DNA of 64,000 nt, taken from contig JARBJD010000288.1 in the NCBI GenBank assembly GCA_033064195.1, positions 30,812 to 94,811 on the forward strand. The letters are read 5' to 3'. Shown here piece after piece: positions 36,118 through 46,322 of the stretch. Origin of the DNA: Blattamonas nauphoetae (taxonomy: Eukaryota; Preaxostyla; Oxymonadida). The notes under the pieces are model-generated. The model had not been told where the DNA came from, searched no databases, and was given only the letters and a program-made list of their open reading frames with translations. The translations under genes and the position numbers were made by a program. The stretch's first letter is position 1. Each line of letters starts with the position of its first letter.

Positions 36118-36517
36118 CGTTGGATGGATGAGTTTTGTGGGGAGGAGGAGTCTGAGTTCAGGTCTGGATCGATGATCGGGGACCGAATTGTTCTCCATTA
36201 CCATTTCTTTATTGTCTTCTTCCTTTAAATTCACCAAAGAAAGTGGTTTTTCTCCTTATTTTGTCAAAATCCCGAGAAAAGAATCAAATCAACAAAATGA
36301 AGTGCGGGTTTCAGAGATCAATCATCCAGCGTCGTATCGAGTGGTATTGCCAACATGGCATGGATCTTGTTCAGCAAGTGGCTACCAACGGCATGAAAGA
36401 TGAACACAGATAGACTCGAAAAAATAGTCGCAATGAAGAAGAAACATTAATTAAGAAATGAAAGAGAGTCAAATTAATTACGTAAAACAAAACAAAAAAA
36501 GAGGAGAAGATAAGAAA
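36118..36517. other. Intergenic region between the WD40 gene end and receptor B start
   Basis: About 400 bases, AT-rich towards the WD40 gene's stop (36518). It should hold the promoter of receptor B and the 3' end of the WD40 gene. No conserved motif can be named. Confidence 0.35.
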
Positions 36518-39500
36518 TTAAAAAATCCCACTGAAATCGAAAGGGGATGAGAGTGGCGACTTCATTGGGGTTGTTGGAATCAAAATCTGCTTCAACTTCC
36601 CATCCTTCTGCCATTTCGTGTCAGCATAGTGTTCTGTCCGATCCTTCAGCAGTGTTCCCTCGTTCATCTGAGCGTGGAGGATCATCTGCTGGGTTTGTTT
36701 GGGCGAAGTTCCCTGAATGACATCACGTGGTGTGACAAGTGGAGTCAGTCGAGTGTCTCGTGAGTCGTTCTTCGAAGTGAGGGTGACAGTGTGTTGTCGT
36801 TGGGAGCGATCAGTGAGGGCGTGTGAGCTTTGCGCCAAATTCAGATCGCGGGCTGTCTCCCACAACGCTTTTGGGCGGATCAGGTTGGCCCTCTTCTCGC
36901 TGAGAGGGGTTGGGTAGAGGCGGAGAAGCTCCTGCCGCTCCTTCTCTCGTTCCTTCACTCGCTCGTCGCCGAACAGCAGGATGTCTCTGTTCATCTTCAT
37001 CTGTGCCATCTGAGCCTTCCTTCGATACGACACGAACTGGTTCGATCGATTCTGCTTTTCCGGTTTGTGATACAACTCCGTGCTTGTCTTCGCGCGTCGT
37101 TCTACCCGTTCTGCTCGTTCCTTCTCGATCTGGTTGACGTGCTCCAAGCGTTGTCGGTGAGCTGTCTTTGTAATCTTCTGTCTGCGCATCGCAATCAGCT
37201 GTCTGGTCTGTTCTTTTCTGATGTCCAGTTCACCCTTTGCACGCGCTGTCTGCGGATGGTCGTCAGCGTTGTTGATCGCGAATCGATCGCTGGGGAAGTC
37301 TGAAGTGAACCTGAATCCCTCCTCGTCGTCCTGGCTGAAGGCTGGCTGGGTGTGCTGGATAGCAGGTAGTGGGGAGAGCGAGTGGTCGTGGGCGGGCGAT
37401 TGAGGCAGTTCCGGTGAGGAATGTTGTCTCATATTGACCAGTCCACGCGTGGCCTGTCTTCGGAACGTCGGCTCGTTGTCCCTCTCATCGCCAGATGAGT
37501 CGAGAAGGAGCTGATTCATCTTGCCTCGCTGTGAGCCTGTTTTGCTGCCGATGGATTGGTGTGGCGCTTTCGAGTCAAAAAAGTCGTGTGGGACAGGCTC
37601 GGGCGCAAAGAGGAATTTTGAAGGAGTTTCAGAGAGATTGTTGAGGAGGTTGCTGGTCCTCACCACATCCGACCCAGTCAGGTCTCCAATGAGCCCTCCG
37701 TCGAGCGAGTACAACGAAAGATAGTTGGCGTGGCTGAGGCAGACGAGATGGCGGATGTCCGAGCGATGAGTGATGGGGACAATGACGAGACCAGTGATCA
37801 TGTCTTCTGTGGCCACCCACTGTTCCTCCACAAAGAGAGACGCAGCTTGGACAGGCATGCGACTCCGTTGGGGCGTTGAAGTGCCCGAGACGTGCCCAGA
37901 TTGGAGAGAGAGGGAGGTCAGGGAGGATGTTCGGCCGGGCGGCGATTGTTGAAGAGCAGCGATCTTGTCGAGTGTCTCGTTGACCGCTTTGAGCATCGTT
38001 GTGAAGTTGAAAATCTGGACAATTCCATCCGCTCCAACCAACCCCAACTTTTCGAGGTCGGGTGAGATGTTGAGGCGGAGGGCAGTTGTGCGGAAGGTTG
38101 TGAACGAGATGACAAGACATTGGTGTTTGACTGACCAGAACTGGATCACGCCAGTTGTGTTGAGAGTGACAATCAGGCCAGCTTTTCCCGGAATGAACTC
38201 GCAAAGAGTGATCGGCGATGATTTCAGGATCTCTGCCTCTCTTCGCCTGGATGAATTACCAGCTGTCGTGTCGGGAATGTCTTCCACCATCTCTCTCGTC
38301 TGCAGCTGCACAATCTGCATCCCGTTGTCCGAATTCCACACAATGAAGCTTCCATCGTCTGACGCTGCAGCGACGTAGTACGGTGGACTGAAGGCACATG
38401 TGACAACATGCGCGGAATACTTGTGGGATTGGGCAGAGTGGATCACTCGCTCGCTCCATCCCGTCGCTTGGCTGTTGTCGATCACACTCAGCCATCCCCG
38501 ATTCCCAACCACAGCGTACCCTCTGTTCACTTGGATCGAGCTCAGCGGAGCGATTTTGTGAAGAACGAACTCGTCCGTTGCGTTGATGTCTGGTCGGCCA
38601 GACGCGTCCGTCTCTCCAATCCGCCGTTGTGGAACTCGGACCTTCGCTTCGTCGTAGCGATGGCGAGAGAAAGTGTGGATGTGCTTTCCCGTTCGACTGT
38701 TCCACGTTTTGATTTCGCCGTTGACTGCAGTTGTCACCAGACGACGCCCAGAAACATCGAAGATGGCAGAAGCAATTGGGGCAGAGTGGGAGACAGAGAA
38801 CTTGACGAGAGGGCAGGCGTGGACAGTCGACCAGATGGTCACGACACTCTGCTCGTCGATGGAGTAGAGGAGGCGGAAGGGGGCGTTGAAGATGACTGTG
38901 ATGATGTCGACTGTCGACACTTTTGAGATGGGTTTGTCGACTTGGTGCACACCTCGCCATGCAAAAGGTCGCTTGCTGCCCAACACGATCAGGTTGCGGT
39001 TGGTGGGGAGTGTGTGGAAGTGGATGAAGGTAATGGGCGTGCCGAGCGTCGAATCCTGCGCTGAGACTGAAGACAGACACTGAAACCTGTCGCTCTCCCA
39101 AATTCGGATTGTGCCGTCCAGTGACAGCGTCAGGATGAGTCGAGAGATGTCGTCGATGGCTGTGCACGTGACAGGCGCAACATGTCCCTTCAACAGCGCT
39201 GCCATCTCTCTCGTCAGAATGTTCCACACAATCGCCTGATTGTCCAACGACCCGCTGACTGCCATTTTCAGAGCGGGAGAATAGGCAAGTCCTTTGACTC
39301 CCTTTTTGTGCTCGTGGAAAGTGTGGAGAATGCGGAGTGTGTCGAACGAGATGACTTTGATTGTGTTGTCCATCGACGACGAGATCAGCACAGACAAGTC
39401 TGAAGCCCAGATCACATTTGTGATGGGGAAGAAGTGGACTGTCTCCGTCCACATTGGGTCGACAGCTCGAAGTGCGAAATGTGTGTTCCTCAGTCGCTCC

Positions 39501-42229
39501 GATCCAATGTCAGGAAAGAGAGGAGCTGGTGTTTTTGGGAGAAGGCTCTCCAGGCGAAAGAGCGAGCCAGTGGCAGAGTGGTTCAGACGACGCTGTGGAG
39601 TGCTGCGAGACGACGGACGAGTCGGGTTGTGTGTGGCGAGTTGGACGATGTGGGCGTGGGCTGATCCCCGCCTGCTCTCCTTCGAGTGCGCGGACTCCCT
39701 TCTGCTTTCCTTGGAGTGGGCAGACGAATGAGCTGAGTGCTTTCGGAAGACGTTGTTGGTTCCTGTTTTGATCAATTGGAACGTGTCGATCGTGCCTGAC
39801 GAGTTGGAATCGGAATCAATCGAAATGTGTTCGGCTTCATCGCTCGACCCGCCTTCCTCGTCGTCCGGCTCGTTCACAGCGAGGCGAGAACGACCCTGCC
39901 TGACCGGCGTGGAAGCTGTGGTGACAGTTGTGACGGAGATGGCAGATCCAATGTGGCTCAGTGATCCCTCCATCTGCCTTGTGCCGGAGTGAGGCGTGCC
40001 TGGAGTGGGCGTGGAGGGTTTGGAAGGAGTGAGGGGGAGTTTCGACTGAAGTGCCATCTTCGCTTCGAGCATCCGAGCGTTCTTGTTCCGATGAGTGTTA
40101 GCGTTGGGTGTTTCTGGTCGTGCGAACTTGTGATCGGCGATTTGGTGTGTCTTTTCTGTCGTGTCTTTGATTTTGAGTCGATGTCGGAACTGACTCATCC
40201 CTTTCTCCGTCGACACATCAACCACAATCTGCATCGCTTCCTTCGTCAGCGAGATGGCCGAGACAGTCCCGTCCTCAAACCCAACCACGACCACCTCCCT
40301 CCCCACTGCTGTGTCAGACGACGGGACGTAACATGCGCATTGTGGAGCAGAGGCAAACCCATTCAGCTGTCCCTTGGCTTGGAACTGATTCGGTTCGTAA
40401 AACGTGATTGTCTTGTCCGTCCCAAGCACAACGAAGTACCCGCTCTCCTGCAGCACAACAACGCCCATCACCCAAATCTTGTTGAAGACGGAAGACGACT
40501 GGAAAGGCGTGTCGGCTGGTGCGTCTGTCTGCGCTGCCAGTTTCTGGGAGTGGACATGCGGAAGGGTGAATGGTTTCCACAGCCCAGTTCGTTCCAGTTT
40601 CTGCACAATGCGAGATTCCATCTGTTCCAACCCTTTCTCCCGTGTGGTTGCGATGTCCATTTCGTTCCCGCGTGGAGTGGAGAGAGGTGGAAGGAGGGGA
40701 GCGCGTTGGATGGCAGCCTGCGATGGTGATTCTTCTGCATCAATGGCTGTAATAAATGTGTCGTCGGGTTCAAAACGAGTGGGAGAAGGTGTTGCTGCCC
40801 CGCTTCTTGTTGAGAGCTCGATTCCCTGACCCATAGCTTGTCTTCGAGGTGATCTTCGCGAAGAGCCGATGAACGTCCGATCCACCTCCTGAGGCAGCAG
40901 ACGAGGAACGGTGGGGCGAGTGTTGCGCGGAGAATATTCGTTTGGGTTCCGTTCGAAGTAGGTTTGCTCTTTTGGATCACGTTTGGTTCGCATCGTTTCT
41001 TGGAGGCGTCGTTCTTCAAATTCTCGCGCTAAACGGCGTTTGTTCTCTCTCTCAATGGCCTCCTCACGCATCTTTTCTTCCTCCCATTCTCTGCTTTTCT
41101 CGTTAAAGACAGTCATCTCGGACAGTTTCTTGTGAATTCCATTTTGAAAGAACTTCTGCGGTCGCTCTCCAATTCGAGTAATTTGTGATGTTCGGTCTGT
41201 ATAGAGCTGTTTTCGTTCTTTTAAGCGGTAAGCAATGGCTATCTCCTTTTGTTCCCGCTCCTGCGACAATTCAGGAGGTCCAACGTTTGTCAGGTCAATA
41301 CGGAATCGGGCAGAATGTTCAACGGCACCATTTCGATCAGATTTGTTTGGTGACATCGATAAAGTTCCTCTTGGAGAGCTCCCATCTGATTTTTCCCGTG
41401 GAATCCGATCAGATCTTCCGTCTGGTCCCATTGGGCATCCGAAGATTGACACTTCTGGAATTGAAAGATCCACTGCCGTACTTTGGGTTTGCTTAGTTTG
41501 AAAGAATTTGGTGGAAGAAAAATGGTTGATGGTGAAGATAAGTCGACCAGTAAATTCATCATCCCAAATTTTGATGAGTCCGTCCACACTGTCAAGAGAA
41601 AAGCAAGAAGAATCATCACAAGAGCATAAAATAAAGGATGTGAGGAAATATCACAGAGATAAATGAAGCGAGAATGGAAAAAGAGTCCAGACCCTGACGT
41701 GATGACGAGTCGTTTTGAATGGTGAACATCAAGAGTTGTAAGGTTTTGACGATGCCCATTGAGGACGATTTGACTCATATTTTCGGGAAGAGGAACATTG
41801 ATTTCTTGGTATAAACGTCCCTGGCAGGATTCCGTGAATGTTTCAGAAAATGACGCATACTGAGCGTGTTTGCGATTCAAATCCCATCGAGTAGTCCTGA
41901 ATGAAAGCTTCTGAGATATCTGACCAGGACACTGTCATGTACAAGAAGATAAAGGAGAAGATGTGACAAACACGAGTTTGTTTCATTGTGATCAAGTTGT
42001 CGGTAGAATGCGTTGATAATATCTGCACTTGGACAACGATCTTTCAATATTGACAAGATACACTCGTAAAACTGGAGTGGAGAATGTCATTAAAAATTAT
42101 GAAGAGAAAAACGTTGTCTTCAGAAATCCCACCTCTTGAATCCACACGTGACAGAATTGTGGATGAAACTGTTTCCATATCATCAAGTCTGATGTACTCT
42201 GAGATCTGAAACAGCTCACTTTGTGTCAT
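36518..42229 (-). CDS. EF-hand and WD40-repeat protein (WDR49/WDR64-like), five exons
   Basis: The spliced product is 1,817 residues. Introns are 42145-42072 (74 nt), 41971-41932 (40), 41860-41821 (40) and 41692-41589 (104); lengths sum to a whole number of codons and the last join restores SGVDGLIKIWD across the splice. An EF-hand-like loop lies at residues 55-66 (DHNETNSLSWSD, position 12 Asp). WD repeats begin with GHRQNLTTLDVHHSKRLVITSG and resume after a charged linker, with clear units such as SSSMDNTIKVISFD, SGSLDNQAIVWNI, SLDGTIRIWES and ASDDGSFIVWNS. The C-terminal 400 residues are basic and coiled-coil-like. The EF-hand followed by long WD40 arrays resembles WDR49/WDR64 (cilium-associated) proteins; that assignment is inference. 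It ends with TAA. Confidence 0.85.
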
Positions 42230-42312
42230 CGTGCTTCTTCAGAGGACGAATTGGAGAAAGAAAAAATGTTGCCTCGATCTAAGTGCCTAACTAACAAACG
42301 TGGTCGGACGAA
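42230..42312. promoter_or_regulatory. 83-bp bidirectional promoter region
   Basis: The WD40 gene starts at 42229 on the minus strand and the solenoid gene at 42313 on the plus strand, leaving only 83 bases for both promoters. The segment is AT-rich in the centre (GAAAGAAAAAATG). Core elements cannot be named. Confidence 0.45.
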
Positions 42313-43356
42313 ATGACTGAATCAATATCACACGATTTTCAGAAAGATCAATCTCCGTTTTGTCCGCAATTCCCCTCTACCAATCCCTGGTCCATCCAGA
42401 CTTTTTTTGCGGCTTCATCCTATTTTCGCTCGATAGTGAGCTTTGTCAAAGCGGGAAATGTTCTTACCGATTCGGCTATCAAACAAGCCTGCTCCTTTCT
42501 TGGGAAACGCTTGTCTCAATCTCCAGACACCTCCATTCAAGGAGACATCCTACACCAACTGGTCCCGTCGCCAGATGGAAGTTGTCGCGGTTTTGTCGAA
42601 CACATCATTCCCCTTCTCACATGCAACAACCAGAAAATTGTGAATGCAACGCTGACGTTAGTGACTCATGTCATCCCTTTCGCTCTGATTTCTGAACGCT
42701 TCGACTTTGTCGCCACAGGCATTTTTGAACAACTTCCACAATCATTCTATGAAAATGAAATACACTTGATACCTCAAACAGACCTATATTTGAACATGAT
42801 CATCTCCACTTGTCTCGAGTGTTCATCACCAAGGTACTGGAAAGGAATCACACGAAAGAAGTCTTTTTCCGTTGAAACCGTCTTTCACACCATTTTTACC
42901 CAACTTGTCATGCCATTGAAGCCATACTTGACATACCTCTGCCGACACAAACGACAAATTGAGGACAGCCATGATTCGACACAATTTGCATATATGCTGG
43001 GAACACTGCTCTCCATTACTCCTTTCTATGAGCCGACCACACAATTTGTGCGAGACTCTCCAATCTCTCTTACATTCACAAGCTGTTTCGAACACTTCGA
43101 GACCAAGCTCCTCCGGTCGACCATTATTTCCGAATTAGTGGAAGGAATCGACTTATGGGTCCACGCAGATAGAGCCGTCCAGCAGAGAGGCAAACTCATT
43201 CAGGACGCTCTTCGGGAAGAAGGACTCTTCGACGAGCTCGACAGCTCTTTTCTTCTGATCAAAAGGAATTTAATGATGACACACGACTATTTCATCTGTT
43301 CTCGTGTGATTGCGATGATGGGCGGGAACATTCGGTTCGTCGTTCCAAACGTTTAA
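42313..43356 (+). CDS. Alpha-solenoid (ARM-like) lineage-specific protein 1
   Basis: 347 residues in a single exon, ending with TAA. It shares with the three relatives at 43555, 44869 and 51443 the overall plan: a short variable N-terminus, helical repeats with Leu/Ile/Phe periodicity, the sequence PSPDGSCRGFVEHIIPLL comparable to SSSNGSTAIFLESIVALL in the 51443 gene, and a C-terminal block around ALREEGLFDEL comparable to MEGFCDVIEQ. No signal peptide or membrane segment. The family is expanded in tandem, which suggests lineage-specific expansion; function unknown. Confidence 0.8.
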   Translation: MTESISHDFQKDQSPFCPQFPSTNPWSIQTFFAASSYFRSIVSFVKAGNVLTDSAIKQACSFLGKRLSQSPDTSIQGDILHQLVPSPDGSCRGFVEHIIPLLTCNNQKIVNATLTLVTHVIPFALISERFDFVATGIFEQLPQSFYENEIHLIPQTDLYLNMIISTCLECSSPRYWKGITRKKSFSVETVFHTIFTQLVMPLKPYLTYLCRHKRQIEDSHDSTQFAYMLGTLLSITPFYEPTTQFVRDSPISLTFTSCFEHFETKLLRSTIISELVEGIDLWVHADRAVQQRGKLIQDALREEGLFDELDSSFLLIKRNLMMTHDYFICSRVIAMMGGNIRFVVPNV

Positions 43357-43554
43357 CTCCCCTTCACACTCAAGCAGTTTCGCATGATATTATTCTTCGC
43401 TAAAATCGTGTCAATCATGTTTTATGATGGCTAGTCTTATTTCACAACACTTTCAGTACAATTCTGCTCAAGATTCAGTATTGAGTTTGATCGTCCCGTC
43501 ATTTGGTGATTTCGATTTCGAAGTTGCTTTACCAGACTCTTGAACTCCGCAAAG

Positions 43555-44614
43555 ATGATCATATCCGAAGGTATCCACTTCATCTCCTCATTTTCTCACG
43601 ATTGATCCAGAATACTCACCATTCCTGAACTGGAATCCGAGTGCTTCTCTTTCAGTTGATTCTGTTGTCCCAATCTTCGTCTCACTTGTTTCAATGGTCC
43701 GAGATGGCTTCAAGTTTGATGGTGAACTTGTCACAAATGCTTCTGCGTTCCTTTCTTTCATGAGCCAACGTATCAATCCGGTGACTCATTTCTTCATCCT
43801 TGTCGGCGATTTGTTGAAGGCCATTGGGCAAGGCTCCACCAATCCTGCCTCCGTGTTTTTGGATTCGATTATGATGCTCTTGTCTTCGTCCCATCCATCG
43901 ATATTCCGGGAAGCCCTCTCCTTCGTTCACAACTCAATGAACTATTGTTCCGCCTCGATCCGCCTGGCCCTGATTTCATCCAAACTCATTCCTAGAATCC
44001 TTTCAATACCCCACTTCCGAGATCTGTCTGTGATTGATGATGAACTCCTTTCCAGCATCGTCTCCATCTTCCGATTTAGCATCGAGATCGTCGAAACTGT
44101 TTATCTGCAAGCACTCTCCATCACTTCCCACACTCCCCCTGAATCAATCCGAGATGTGGTGTTCCATGAAGTATTCATTCCAATGGAACCATCTCTCGTC
44201 CAGATCAGTCGAAATCCTCTCCTTTTGTCATCGAACAATGCAATCCAAGCCACTCTGATGATCCTGTCAATAATCTTTGAAACGGGTGCTTTTCACCAAC
44301 CGTCACTGGATTTGATTGGCTCTTCCCACTTCCCACTGATCTATCCATCACTTCTGTCCGAAGTCGAAAACGAAGGCGCCCGTCAACTCATCATCTGGTT
44401 TATGTCTCGATCCATCGTCAAATGGGAAGAAAGTGAAGCCGTTGTTGTGGGGAGAGGAAGAATAGTGTTGCAGATGCTGGAACAAGAAGGTTTCGAAGAT
44501 TATCTCGAAGAACTATTCTTTCACGACAAATCATCGCCAAATGGGGTGAATGTGAAGTTCTTCTCGTTCAGAATCATGAATAATTTGGGAATGAACTCGC
44601 ATCTGCCCGAATAG
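43555..44614 (+). CDS. Alpha-solenoid family protein 2, with 16-nt first exon
   Basis: The model uses a 16-nt first exon (43555-43570, ATGATCATATCCGAAG), a 40-nt intron (43571-43610) and a second exon to the TAG at 44614, giving 339 residues that begin MIISEEYSPFLNWNP. Without the intron the first usable Met is at 43694 and the conserved EYSPFLNWNP would be lost. The tandem neighbour at 44869 has the same exon-intron layout with the same intron length, which supports it. The helical body contains the family blocks SLVQISRNPLLLS and MLEQEGFEDYLEE. Cytosolic by appearance; function unknown. Confidence 0.78.
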
Positions 44615-44868
44615 ATGACACATGACACCAAAAGAACTATGTCGTCCTCATACTCTTCTTTCACTCTGATTCGTTTCTTCATCATCTTTAGGTTCCAGAT
44701 GCTTCTGGATCTTCATTCACATTCATGTCAATCATGTTTTGTGATGGACAGTCTTGTTTACCAACGAATTACGTGTAGATACATTCTTGGGTCAGAGATA
44801 AGTTTGATCGTCCCATCAAAGTGTTTGATCGAAAAGAACCCTCATAATAGAGAAGGCAGACACTCTCC

Positions 44869-45922
44869 ATGATCACATCTGAAGGTATCCACTTCATCTC
44901 CTCATTTTCTCATGATTGATCCAGAATACTCTCCTTTTCTGAAGTGGAATCCGAGTGATTCTCTTACCGTTGATTCTATTGCCTCAATCTTTGTTTCTCT
45001 TGTTTCAATGGTCCGAGATGACTTCCAGTTTGATGAAGAGCTTGTCAGCAAAGCTGTAAAGTTTCTTGATTCGATCATTCGGGATATCAATCGCCACCGA
45101 TCCACCACAGTTTTTTTCACAGCCATTGAGCAAAGCTCCTCAATCACCGCCGCAGTGTTTGTGGATTCGATTATGATGCTCTTGTCTTCGTCCCATCCAT
45201 GGATGGTCAGGGATACTCTCGTCATCGTGAGTTTCTATTTCGAATACGGTTCCACATCAAACCGCCTGGCCCTTGTTACATCCAAACTCATTCACAGAAT
45301 CTTTTCAATCCCTCACTTCCGAGATCTTTCGGTGATCGATGATGAGGCCATCCTGTTGAGAATCCTCAACATTTTTCTTTTTTCCGTCGGCCTCGCCGAA
45401 GCTCCTTCTTATCGATCCCACTCCATCACTTCCCACACTGCCCCTCAATCAATCCGAGATGTAGTGCTGAATGAAATGTTGATTCCAATGGACCCATCTC
45501 TCGTCCAGATCACTCACAATCATCACCTATCGTCGTCGATCGACGAATCCACACTCCCCTTTTGAATCCTTCAGGCAGTCTTTGATTTGGGTGTAGTCCA
45601 CCAACCAACTCTGATTTTTTTGTGTTCTTCTCACCTCCCAATGGTCTCCCAAACACTTCTCTCAAGAGTGGAATTCGAGTTCAGCCACCAATGCAAACTC
45701 GAGCCCATGTCCCATACAATCACCAAATGGAAAGAAAGTGAAGCTGATGTTGTGGTCAGAGGAAGGATAGTGCTGCAGACGCTTGAAGAACAAGGATTTC
45801 GAGATTACCTCGAGCAGACGCTGCTTCACGACAACTTGACGGGACAAGGATACAATATGAGGTTCCATACACTCACAATCACAAACAATTTGGGAATGAA
45901 CTCTCCTCGGCCCCAGTGGTAG
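44869..45922 (+). pseudogene. Alpha-solenoid family protein 3, broken by one in-frame TGA
   Basis: A tandem duplicate of the 43555 gene, about 70 percent similar by eye. Exon 1 is 44869-44884 (MITSE-), the intron 44885-44924, and exon 2 continues MITSEEYSPFLKWNPSDSL. An in-frame TGA at 45563-45565 stops it after STLPF; the same frame then continues ILQAVFDLGVVHQP to the TAG at 45922, aligning with ILSIIFETGAFHQP in the intact copy. So a single nonsense change (or small local rearrangement) truncates it at about 220 residues. The 3' flanks of both copies are also similar (ATGACAC after the stop), showing the duplication unit includes flanking DNA. Confidence 0.78.
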
Positions 45923-46322
45923 ATGACACGACACGAGAAGAAATCTGTCGCCCACATCGCACATTTCACTCGATGTTCAGATGACATCACATGCTGACTC
46001 TTCGCTGTTTCACACTCGCTCGACGTTGACACTTCGGTGTGCTCCATTCTCTTCTTTCACTCTGATTCCTTCATTCAACCTCTTTTATTTCCTACCCTTC
46101 TGACCTTTGTGTCTCCATCATCGATCCATGTTTTCAATCTGTTTTATCAAACATATGGTTCAAAATATGGCTAAAATCATAGACCCTTGCAAAAAGAGGA
46201 CTGGTAAACAAGAGAAAACCCGGAAAAGGAGAGAGAAAGGTGTGAGAAATCCTCTGTACTGAAAAATGATGAACACAATTGTGAAAGAAGGTAGTTGTTG
46301 ACAGTGGGAAAGGAAGAAGAAC
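45923..46322. other. Convergent 3' region
   Basis: Four hundred bases between the stop of solenoid copy 3 and the stop of the CK1-family kinase. It contains a copy of the CTTTCACTCTGATTC flank seen after the 43555 gene and is T-rich. No gene seen. Confidence 0.35.

Noticed and set aside
38256-39452. 398-codon minus-strand frame within the WD40 gene
   Set aside because: It is an alternative frame of the WD40 exon, rich in His/Arg/Cys without domain structure; the overlapping frame has clear WD repeats.
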